Shown here: one piece after another, positions 46,491 through 57,900 of the stretch
Position numbering within the stretch: position 1 is the first letter of the stretch
Layout: the number at the start of each line of letters is the position of its first letter
Assembly: GCA_019055375.1 (NCBI GenBank)
Contig: JAHQIW010003648.1
Location: forward strand, 298,501-362,500
Reading direction: 5' to 3'
Length of the DNA: 64,000 nt
DNA from: Parelaphostrongylus tenuis
Lineage: Eukaryota; Nematoda; Chromadorea; Rhabditida; Metastrongylidae
The notes under the pieces: generated by a model
Databases searched by the model: none
Seen by the model: only the letters and a program-made list of their open reading frames with translations
What the model was told of the DNA's origin: nothing
Made by a program: the position numbers and the translations under genes

Positions 46491-48644
46491 CCAATTTAGT
46501 GACAAAAATCAAGCAGTTCAGTGAATATTACTATTTAATCATCACTCAAATACAATGAGAGTATCTACAGATTTTCACAAAAATCGAGCTATGGCAAGTT
46601 GATTACGTGCAGTGATTTGCCAGTCACTTCATGAGAAGCAGATGAGTAAAACGTTCTTGTAAGAACTGGTATCGGAGATAGAGCTGACGTCCTGCTATAC
46701 CGATGCAGCTCCTCCAGCCCTGAACAACTTCATACTGACACAACAACAGCTGTCGCCTCAGCCATGAAGAACCTACAGAGGAGCCACGTAATTTGGTGAT
46801 ATAAGAAGGTAATGGATCCTGCTGTCTGAAATGCTGATGTATAGCATCAGGTGCTCGAAAACACATAAATACGTCTTTTTAGCTGTCTAGTGCTGTGATA
46901 ATGAAGCATATAAGACCAGAAAGAGGTTAACTCTTCCAAACAAACATCGAATTGTCATCGGTTAGGAATTTCAGGCCAGGAAACAGCTCGTTCAAGGACT
47001 TCAAACTCCTGTTTCAAATACCCTCTGCCGTTTGTAAATGATTTTGCACAAATTCATCAATACCAGCACGTCATATCGGGATTTGAGCTTCACCTTGCAG
47101 CCATCGCTCCTTTTTCCTAAGAAAAAACTCATTGCTTGTCTAAAGTGGTTAATCAAGCTCAGAAAAAACGATCATTTGGTTCACCACAAAATTAATCGGT
47201 AAAACACTTTAATGAGAATTTAGAAAGAATGTTACAGGTCCTACACTGCTTTTTCGTTAAGGCAAGATATTCAATAAGCAATGATCTAGTTTTAAATCTC
47301 TTACGATCGTTCAACCCACCTATGAAGAAAATATTGCTGCCACAGGAGTTTTTGTTACTTCGGAAGAAATCTATTTCCGAGCCAATAATTCCCCTGACCC
47401 GGTCGCCTTGTTGGTTTCAAAGAAAGCGTCAATATGAGAACGGACGAAAAAGTTTCCAATCAGCAGCGAAACCCGCACAAGAAGCCGGTCATCTTCAGGA
47501 TGACTGCAGTTGCAAAGTAAAGGAGCAAGCGAAGAAAATAGTCAGTATTCAGAAAATGTGGGTCACCTATCAAAGTTCTAAAAAGACTTTCATTCAAAAA
47601 GCATCAGCTCAATACAGATTATCTTACTCAATGCAAATACTCAAAACCAATAAGCTTTATTAAAGTTGTTTATCAACCGTTTTTTGTCACGTCTCGCTAG
47701 CCATAAAATTATTTCTTCGTGCAGAAAATGATGATGATCTTAATGACGATTAAGCTCAAGGCAGCAGTGAAGGTATAGAGATACACATCGGAGGCGGTTA
47801 CATGCGCTTACGCATACCATTTTTTTACGAACAGAAAAGTGATCGGTTCAACTTGTGAGCAATAATCAATGCCGAACTTTATCGATTCCTGTCATAACTA
47901 CTTAAAGACATTTCTACCCTTTAGGAAAACAGCACTCTCGTTTTTGTTGTAAATATACTCCTGTACACCAGGATATAGGTATTACGACTCGACGTCATTT
48001 TGTTTGTAAGTGCAAGTCCAAAAAAATGTTGCTAATTTACGTTTAAACATTTCCACCGTCGCAAATCTCTACGTCTATTCGTGAGAATTTATAAGAGGCG
48101 TAAGAAAATCCGCATGCGAGGATTCGTGTGCTTATGAGTAGCGATCGTCCCTATTCAAGAAATAGCAAGTTGGAAAAAGTCTCAGAACGATCACATTTCT
48201 TTATGACCAAAATGGAATAAGAAGAAATATCTATCTCTGGAAAACCTAGATAAAGCTAATACAACTTCCTTTCTTACATAATTCACATAGAATGAAAGAT
48301 TGAGGCTCTGCTGGACCCTGAACAGGAAATTAACTTGAGGAAGTTCTCATTTCTGCTAACCTAAGTTCACCGTATGCCTATACCACAACTATATAGATAA
48401 TCACATTAACATATGACGCTCGATGTTCAAATTTGCTTGGTTGCCGCATGGAACGACGTTCAGTCTCGTGGCGGCTGCTCAAACATTATAACTCCAGGAT
48501 TTCTGCAGGAATGAAACGTAATAAATAGCTAGCAGTGCTGGCCTATGGATAACAGAGGATGAATTTATAATTGCTAACTTTAGAGGCTGGAAACACTGCA
48601 GTTGTAGACGACACATTGCTTTGTAACTCCAAGTCATAAGATGA

Positions 48645-48840
48645 ATAAAACTCTCCGCGTTTATCAATCTCCGAGGGATGCACCCTTGTTCAATTTTTAC
48701 CTTCATTTGAGGAGACTGAATGCGTATCTGGTCTTCACATATACGGCCGTATCTGGTTCACGGTGGCCTACGGGTGTACTGATCAGTGCTGCTATTCTCA
48801 TAGACTGTTCTGGTACTATTTCCCAGGTCGTACACGTTTT
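48645..48840 (-). repeat. SINE-2 copy, tail half
   Basis: Matches SINE-2 in reverse: actctccgcgtttatcaatc, gagggatgcacccttgttca, and tgaatgcgtatctggtcttc. The tRNA-like head is absent. Confidence 0.7.
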
Positions 48841-51529
48841 TATCACTAAATATTACCGCGGACCACCACACAACCCCGTTGTTGTCGGTATTTGGAGATG
48901 TTTAATTGCTCGTGTTTGGTACGCTATAAAATTTTCTCAGATCTGTCCGTTTCTACGTTTTTTTTTTCTTTTTTTTTCATGTTTATTCTCTTTGATTTTA
49001 CTACGCTACTCAGAATTTCATGCTTTTAACTGCGCAATGTCCAGCACTCCTTGGATTCCACTCGTTTCTCCGCAATCTTGATCTACCAAATCCTTCGAGT
49101 ATTTAGCATGTAAGTTCGCCTTCTGGTTAAGGACTGCCGACTTCCGTATGAATGTCGTTGATTACTGGTCGAATCATAGAGCATTCCCACTTAGCGTGCA
49201 GGAAATGAATTGTCCCCAACAACTGTGTTGCTGTAATTTTCACTTCATAGAGATAAGAGCTGGGTGAACCCAGGAAGAAATAGATGCTTCATTATGGTTA
49301 TAACAAAGTCCACATCATCGATATAAACGCTGAGAATGTTAATTCCATGTTATGACATAGTTGTTAGTTATACAAATGATATCATTCGAGTGACAATCAG
49401 TTTTGTATATAAGTATAAACTGTGCATTGTACATATATTATGCTCTCAAATACAGCTACAAGGTTGTGATAATAAAACTTGATAACTGTTTTGAAAGCAG
49501 CCGTGTGAAGGCATAGTAGAGAACGTGCACCGTATGAGCACACACCTCCTTCGAGAAACAAACGATTTACGCTTTTAATATACCAGTAGGAAACTCCAGT
49601 ACAAAGACACTTCGATGTCTTTTCCTGGCCACAGTCTTTATGGTGTGCTTTGTTCTCAGGACCGCCCTAAAAAGCCTATCGCCCTAAAAAACTCATTTGA
49701 AGATGGCATTTCAAACAAGAGGTACAAAGAAAGCTTCTCAAGCTTGGCTTAAAATGTATGTTTAACAAGCTATCGATTGAATAGGTACAGTAAGAACTTC
49801 TACATAGTTAAATAAAGACTAGAATTGAAATTCATTTGATACAATGAACATTGTTCAATTAGCTACATTGCTCGACATGCATATCATATACATATCATAC
49901 ATTGAGTCTTAGGTGTTATTGCTAATGCATACATGCATTATGTATGCCGTCAAAATATAGAAGGCCAGAAATCAACAATCAAATCACTGAAAAATGAAGG
50001 ATGTTTTGATAGCTTCGATATGTTCGTGAAGAGTGACACCCTCTGTTTCTCAACGGCCATTTACTACACTCAAGTAGCAAAATAAACGGGAATATGTTTC
50101 ATCCAAGGACATAGTCAGCGAACTATGTCTGATCACCATCTCATCAAAAAGAGTAAAACTAACAGTCTCATAAAGGTCTATGGTGATATACATGTACTCC
50201 AAGCCAGAGACAGCCAGTGCGTTTTGGAGTGAGATGGATGGTTTATAGTTCGTGGATCAACTCATCTCACAATACACTTACAAGTGAGAGATGGTGGATG
50301 GAACAACCACAACCGCTTTCGAAAACAGCATATAAAAATGAATAAAATCATTTATCAGTAAATGTTATTATCTTCAATAACATTAACGGTGATGTTCACT
50401 TTGCGTCATTCAATCATCTAGGATAGTCAGCCTCACGTACTAACAGGACATAGTATGGCTGAGAAAGTACGGTAGTTTTTTCTATTTTTGAAGTCAAGAG
50501 ATTACTAAGGATATAGAGTATTGGAATTTGACGCTTTAGAAAAAAAACAATGTTGTTACGAAAGTCAAAAAGCAAGTCTTGCAGAAGAGGAGAGCAAAAC
50601 CAAGGAAACGCTCAAGTGTTGAAAGGGAGAAGATGAAGGAAGGTGATACAGTACAGAGTGAGCAGTTCACGTGAGTTCTGGCGTCTTGTACACTTTGGCT
50701 AAGGGATGATAGTTATAATCGCGCTGTTTAATGTTTTCTCCTTATCCATATTGCCATACAAAGTTTGGAAAGAAAGAGGTGGTTTGATGACGCAATCAAA
50801 TCCGTAGGCTGGAAATGTTCTTACCACTCATGAGAGTCTACTATTCTGATAAACTGTTATAAGCATAGTATAGTTTGGAAAACCGCCCTGAAGCTATAGA
50901 AAACGGATTGCCACGTAAAACTTAGTTGCTCGTAAGACTTAAGAGGGCTGCATAGATCGGGAACATTGTTAAACAACAGGAGCCTGACTTTACTTGAGAT
51001 GTATATCGTAAAGTACCATATTTTTGACTGCAAATCAAAAGCAACAAATGCAATGAATCGAATTGGAGATAAAAAATTTTGGAGAAGTGCGAGATGGATT
51101 GTGAGCCAGTGAAGAACAAAGTCAAAGTTTATGTTGATTTATTGCACCCATAATGGATAAGTAACTCCTAAAACATAAAAGGCAGGTGTTGGAACAGAAA
51201 AATTGAAAGATTGAAACTAGAACGGATTTTTATATCAGGGAAGTATCTATACCCGTTAATTACTGATCCGATATGTTTACTGTATTCTGTACATTTCAAC
51301 CGGTTTACTGAGAAAATCTCTACGGCTCACCAGAATCTGGAAAAGCCACAATGGAGCCGGGGCTCACTAAGACCCTACCGACGAGGTAACGTTACTTGGA
51401 ATGCCACCAAGGATGCCTTGCTCATGCATGATCCATATCGAATGGAACACCTGATATACTCAGCAAAAGTCGAGTTTTTGTGGAATAAGGTTATACTAGG
51501 AAGCGTATGCGGCGCAGTGCTGTTCTGAC

Positions 51530-51970
51530 TCGCACTCGAGCTCAATGGTTCGATCTCGCGCCCATGGCTCACCAAGCCATCCATACCTCCAGGGTCTGGT
51601 AAATTGGTACCAGACAAAGGACAAAGCTCCCGGCGTTGATCAATTCCTGAGGGACGCGCCATGCATTCTGGTACCAATTTGTCGACCCCGGAGAAAGGAT
51701 GGCCTGGTGAGCCATGAGCGCGGAGTCGAACCATTGACCTCGTCTGCGACGAAGTGTCCCTAACCACTGCGCCACATGTGCTCCAGGTACGGCGGATCTT
51801 AGACCTATCTGGGAGGATAAGCAGCACTGATTTGGTTTGGCGGGAGACCATCGCGAGTCATGGTAAAGGTCATATATGCATTCAATCACCTCAAACGAAG
51901 TTAGAAATCAAAGACGAATACATGGCGCATCCTTCAGGCATTGATCGACAACGAGAGCTTTATCCATTAT
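51530..51970. repeat. SINE-2 interrupted by an opposite SINE-2 insertion
   Basis: A forward SINE-2 head (ggttcgatctcgcgcccatg, from 51548) runs to aaattggtaccaga at about 51614. It resumes near 51780 with tctgggaggataagcagcac and continues to gacaacgagagctttatcc (about 51965). Between them lies a reverse, internally shortened SINE-2 (aaagctcccggcgttgatca to accactgcgccacatg) whose own middle is deleted. The order of blocks indicates insertion of one copy into another. Confidence 0.75.
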
Positions 51971-52674
51971 CCTTTCAAAGTTATATTTCCACATGAATTA
52001 GGCAACTAATCACTATGAAGTGAAATTGAATCTGCTCAGGTTTTACGATGGTCTAATGCTCGTCCTTGCTGGAAAGTCCTTTTTAGAATTTGATAAAATA
52101 TCAAATTTCGGCTTGTTCGAGAGAAAACTTCAACCAGCCAATACAACCTTATGCTCAGTTTTCTAAACGAATGTATTAAGGATACACTATATCACGCGTC
52201 TCCTTATGTGCATGTAGTAGCTACTTACGTTCACTGAATTCTGGTCACATTGAACTGGTAATGTACACACTACAGGTGAAAAGCAATTAAGGCTTCACGA
52301 CTCTTAGCCCAAGTCGCAGATTCACTTGCTTGATTCTCAAGTGTCTGGATCAAATAAGAGTTCCTGAGAGGGTTCTGAGCTAAGTTAAATCTAAAGTAAA
52401 GTCGATGTAACATCTAGCGGACACGTGAATGTTCCGATAACCTTTCTCCGTTTATACTGAGGATTTTAGCAATCATTCGGTAGCATAAATGCCGGGGATT
52501 TCAACACTGTACACAACTGCATGAATCTTCTAGTACGCTTTAGTTGTCACGAAAAGATTACTTTCACTACCAGCTCACATTATTTGCATGGCTGGTGTTT
52601 ATTCTTGAAGCTATCAGCGACACTTTGTGGTTATAAGGGGAAATGATAAACTGACCTGATTTATTGCAGAGGAA

Positions 52675-53350
52675 CTTTCAATAGGAGTGTTAGCAACGGT
52701 TTGAAAGCTGGGACCTCAGAATACAGCCCCACACCGCTGGTTTCTCAAAAAATCCTTTTATAACTCCACACAAAACTATGTACCAGACGCGCATTTTTCT
52801 CGTCGAACGGACCTCTTTCTTTGGACTTTTAGTAATCATTCGAAAGCGCAATCGCTCCAACGTTGCTATTTCCTGAAAGGACCGTTCTTCTGGAACGCAG
52901 CAGGTAAAAAGTTGAATTTTCATCTGTGACCAAAGTGGACTTTGGCAAATCACGTGCGGTTGCCTCAGGCAGCCACGTGACCGTCGCAAGGTCTATCGGC
53001 TGCCTCAACCAGCCTCACGTGAGTTGGCTAAAGTCCACCTTGGTCGCAGATAGAATTCCAATTTACTTTATTTGCTGCGTTTCAGAGAAATGGCCTTTTC
53101 AAGATATAAGTACACAGCTGGAATCATTATCGATTGCACTATCGAATGCTCACTAATAATCCAAACAAAGAGCTCTGTGTGGTAAAAAATATACTGCGTC
53201 TCTAACGCAAGAAATTTCCTTCGGTAACAAGGTCAAAAAGGGATTTTATGAAACCGGCGTCGTGAGGCTGAAGTCTTAGCTTTCGAATGGTTATTAACAC
53301 TCCTATAAAAAGTTCCTTTCCAGCGAATGAGATCGGTTTACGATTTGCCC
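52675..53350. repeat. Foldback (long inverted repeat) element of repeat family A
   Basis: The left arm (about 52675-52985) and right arm (about 53000-53350) are imperfect reverse complements. The centre pairs ctgtgaccaaagtggacttt (left) with the reverse complement of aaagtccaccttggtcgcag (right). The ends pair gagtgttagcaacggtttga with tttcgaatggttattaacactc. The right arm also matches the single-arm copies at 11.9 and 24.9 kb. No transposase is present; it is a MITE/foldback-type element of unknown superfamily. Confidence 0.75.
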
Positions 53351-54029
53351 CCTCATAACCATAATGAACCACTAGCGATCATTCGATAGCTAAAATCTCA
53401 CTAGTCTTGAAATCTAATAAGCTTTTTGAAAATCTTTCCATATAACGTTGTAAGCGTAAAGAAAAATACATTTTGCACTAGAAGATATACTTGCCAAAAT
53501 CATATGAAAGTGTGGAGAAAATCGTGACGCATCAAAACAAAGAGAAAACCTTGACATTTTCAAAACGTAGGATGAATTCAAAATAAATGAAGAAAATCCG
53601 GTCCTTTTGTGATGGCCTGTAATCTCTGTAAACAGCGCGATTTGAGAGGCCCTCGATTTTCGCTATTTGATTAGAAATTTCATTTCGTGTCGGAAAAATT
53701 TTAGCACCACCTATAAGAAGTGTAGCAGTTAGGTTGATCAATTATCATATAGGTGTAAATTTTCTCTTTTCTTCTAACATCTTTTAGCTAAGTTTACTCA
53801 ATTTGAAGTCTGGACAACGAGCTAACTATTTGAGTGCAAAACATGATTTTCGTTTCAGTCTTACAGCTCTAAATAAAAATCTTCCCGAAAATTATACTCG
53901 CATTCAAAACTGTCGAAATTTACGCCATCAAAATGTTGCCGAAATTTCAGTGCAGTACTTTCCACAGATTCTAACTGCGGGAAATAAAGCGCGCCGAAGA
54001 TGAAGCACATTTTTTTCATTGCTACAGCT

Positions 54030-54105
54030 CACAAAGAAGATCCAGAAAGCAGTACGCTGTTGAAATCGTCGCCTCTCAAGCTACCAAATGACCATCAGAT
54101 TAGTG
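54030..54105 (+). repeat. Repeat family A, short fragment
   Basis: gcagtacgctgttgaaatcg and tcaagctaccaaatgacc match the beginning of the family A arm only. Confidence 0.5.
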
Positions 54106-54273
54106 AAAAGCTTTGTCCGGCAAAAGTCTAAGGGAGTACACGTACATTTAACAGATTGTGCTGTGCCACCGAAGGGTTAACATTCCTGCTTTGAACTTGC
54201 GCGAAATGCTTAAGCCGTTCCGACAGTCACAAATTCCATGTGAATGTACATCAAGATTGCTGTTATTTTGTAG

Positions 54274-54934
54274 GTGGGTCGTTATAAAATTGCTTGGCTC
54301 TGGAGGCTTCGGAGATGTTTACAAGGTGCGAAAAAAAGATAATCCTGATAAAACGGTAAGCGAAGTTTAAAGGCAATGTCTTGTGTCAACAATAACGTCA
54401 TATAATTCTTAAAAATGCTTAAAGCCTTACCCGAGGTTGTCACGCCAAAGCCACACACGTATTTCGCAGAACTCGCCCTCCTCGTGGGCCCCACATTAAG
54501 CCCTGCATTGTGGCAAGGAGAGAAGCGCATGTGGCGAAAGCACAAAGTACAATGACACTGTGTTACCACCACTTTTTGGTCGATGGATCGTGGCTGGTAG
54601 ATATAAAATGATCCATAGTGTCGACTGTTTTTCAACCTCGCAATGAACATTCAATATAATAATGTCATATGTTAGTGGTTCGAGACATTTGCTCACTAAT
54701 ATTGACTGCCGTGAGGTAGAAAACGATGGATGAGCACATTTGACAGCAAGTGGTTTGCTAGAAAAGATTTTGTAGGAGTGCGCGATGAAGACGGAGATGA
54801 CAGTTGGTAATCGACAAATGTTGCGATTGAAAATTGAAGTTGTGGTGCTGATGAAGTGTCATGAACAGCCGGATGCGGACCGAAAAGAGCACTTTGTCGC
54901 GTTCGTTGATCGAGGAAAGACGAATAAGTTCAAG
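54274..54934 (+). CDS. Kinase exons 1-2: ATP-binding N-lobe
   Basis: Exon 1 begins after a ttttgtag acceptor with the last base of a split codon, then [20 protein letters not shown], and ends before gtaagc. Because it begins inside a codon, at least one coding exon lies upstream. Exon 2 (54776-54934) reads [20 protein letters not shown], with the beta-3 lysine and the alpha-C glutamate, and ends DRGKTNKFK at a gttctc donor. The 420-bp intron between them contains a short GC-rich block (54,430-54,540) with no recognised identity. Confidence 0.88.
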
Positions 54935-57900
54935 GTTCTCAAAACGGTTACAAATTTTACTTTCCTCTTCATGACTTGTCTCATTCCGTACCAGCTCACA
55001 CGCCAACAATAGGGCTTTTACTAAACTTTACAGTGCTGTTTGAAGAATACTCGATTCTGAATAGTATTGCTAGAATTTCTCTAGTAACATTGAAAGAAAC
55101 GTCAGTATTCGATCTAGGAAGAACAAAAAGTCTTCAAATGTTTTCTGAGTAGTGTAAAAGCAAGCCATGCTAAAGAAGGATAAACATCACTATCTATAGA
55201 CTAAACTTGACTGGAGTTGATCCACAGCACCAGTCACAGAGGTAGACCGCTGACTTATCAGTATTAAAATACTAACAAAATAGAAACGTAATGTGGCACG
55301 AAAACTCAGTCACCTTTGGGCTCACTCAGTTTTCCACTGCACCGTTTAATTGCATATCACTACTTTTGTGGTCACAATTGTATCCCTTAGCTCTTCAAAA
55401 CGAATCAGGCAAAAAAAATTGTCTGTAACTGGTTATAGAGCTAGATTTTATCACCTCCAAATTTGCAGTTCTTGGTGATGGGCTTAGTTGGGCCATCACT
55501 CGAAGATATCCGCAAGACAGATCTAGTGAGAAACTACACAAAGTCGACAGCGATGCAATGCTGCATCCAGACGATGATTGCACTGCGCGATTTGCACGGA
55601 ATCGGCTATCTGCACAGGTTAGAAAGATCCAAGAATACCTGGTGTTTACGAAAAAAAACGAGTGCACTGCAAGATGTCGATGCAGGGAGAATTTTTTGAC
55701 TTTACGGAATCACTTGAAATAACTGAATATTATTGTATTCCTTGAAAATTCTTATGCAATAATAGAATTGGACATAATTTAAGGGACATAAAGCCCCAAA
55801 ACTACGCCATTGGACTTGGCCCTAAAGAATCGATTATATACATGTTGGATTTTGGAATCGCGAGAAAATTTAGGGATGATAACACAAAAAAGATAAAGTG
55901 AGTTTCAAATAATTCATTGCGTTAAGGTAGACAGCTTTTTTCTTCTCCTATACCGAAAACATCCTACGTTTTACGGATCCCAGAGCTCTCTTTCCACTTC
56001 GCTCGCTTCTGTCATCCAATACAATCAAGATATGCAATATTTATAGACATTTGACTTCCTAGCAACACACGTTGCTTTTGATTGTCTTGTGTTTCACTAC
56101 AAAGAAAATATTCCTATTTCACGGCAAACTCTATCGTAAAGAAACAAGGCTGAGTTTGCAGAACTACACTACGGTCATACTTCTACCTCAGAGCTCAAAT
56201 CTTTCAAGATCAAGTTACTGCTTATATTTTGTCACACTTGCTCCGATTTTGGTTTATAATGTGGCAAATCGCCTGAAGTATAGTTTCATAAGCTGAAACA
56301 TGGAATCACACTTATTTAGATGGGCAGGCACAAGATTTTGTTAAAGTACACAATTACATAGCCGATGTTCGAAGGTTCTTCGGGACTGGAAAGTTTTAAC
56401 TGACGTGCAATCCACTCACGCAAGATCTTTTATAAAACAATCAGAAAAAAGTCAGCGTATGATTTTCATCCTCATAATAAACAGCTTCAACTGAACATTC
56501 ACCGTTTTCTGCTCTTTATAACGCTTCCATTTATACATACTCATTGATGCAGAGTGATGTGCAAAACTTTTGCTTCAAGCGGGAGTCGAACCCGCGTTTC
56601 ACCCAACCCGCGAGCGCGTGCTCTAACCCGTTGCATTACTGACTCCCGTTTTGCCACCACTTTCTACGCTACATACGCATCTATATATCAGCAACCAACC
56701 GTCAACTTTTTTGGCCTAAGTAGTCGATATCGGAATTGAATCTAGTCACGCGGACAGATGTATTGGGTATTGGATGATCAAATTGAATTCTTTATATTCA
56801 ACCACCTTTGGCGGTGGTATCTTGACATGCATACACAATAATGTTGAGCGATGTGCAAAACTTTTACGTTCACGCTCAGTTGCTGAAATATAGATGCGTT
56901 GTAGCGTAGAAAGAGTGGTGGCAAAACGGTCGTCAGTAGTGCAACGACTTATAGCAAGCGCTCCGGAGAGGGTAAAATGCGAGTTCGAGTCCTGACTGAC
57001 GTAAAATTTTGCACATTGCTCAGCATCATGGGGCATATATCTCCTCACACCACCGCTAAAAGCGCTTGAAGAAAATGATTCTGTTGAGCTTTCATTTATT
57101 GTTGGAGACTAGTCGCGGGGAATCTCAGACTGGTGGATGAGGAATGCACTTGTGCCAAGTTAAAAATTCAACCTAGGTTTCAAGTAAGGTCATTTGTGAT
57201 CACGTAGCACTCCTCCTGCCGTTTATCCTTGGATCGTGAATCCATGAAGCTGTCAGAGCTTTGCGCGATGTTGTTCTAAATACCATGTGAGGTGACTTTT
57301 ACCTCAGAGTTCTTTTCATTATGTCTGTGTCCCACATACACCAAGTGGAGTGTTTGATTTGACATCAAGTTTTCAACTAGGTACTCTTTTAAATGGACAC
57401 AGAGCCATCTTTTCTTTTCCCAACGCGCTAGTACTCATCATTATCTTAAGAAATCAGGTATACGGTACCCAAATATATTGCAATCGCTGCCTCAGCCGTC
57501 ATGGGCAATTATGTAATTTTTATCATACACAGGAGGTCGTACGAGCGGTTACGAACGTGACGACGTAGTGTTTGATGATCCTTCTCACTGCTGCGGAATT
57601 TTCCAGAGCTGTCGCTTTGAAGCAGTGTGCATTTTCTTGAAGACAAAATCAGAATCGGAAATCAGAAAATCAGGGCTTTTGTTTGTAACCGAAATGCCAT
57701 TTTGTTAATAAATGACAATAAGGTGCCAACAATATCTGAATAATTGCTTTATATTGCTCTTGTTTTGAATCTTGATACTGGTCCGGGCCTATAAACAAAC
57801 ATTAGTAACAAAATTTTAGTGTTTTTAAATGTTTTCAGAATACCTCGAATAAAAGTACATTTCTTGGGAACAATGAGATTTGCGTCTCGCGCTTGCCACA

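Larger units (their letters stand above)
44011..48644. other. Intergenic, no gene recognised apart from SINE-1 copies near 46.1-46.5 kb
   Basis: Contains frames up to 144 codons (47229-47663, plus strand) without recognisable motifs. A tRNA-like patch near 45,755-45,860 was not assigned to either SINE family. Confidence 0.5.
48841..54273. other. Intergenic, repeats but no gene recognised; should contain the missing kinase first exon
   Basis: Apart from the nested SINE-2 (51.5-52.0 kb), the foldback element (52.7-53.35 kb) and the family A fragment (54.0 kb), nothing is recognisable. The kinase model begins inside a codon, so its start exon should lie upstream of 54,274, probably in the 53.3-54.2 kb stretch or farther. 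Confidence 0.5.

Noticed and set aside
51375..51851. 158-codon minus-strand ORF
   Set aside because: It is read across the nested SINE-2 structure; the same sequence is repeated in other frames elsewhere.
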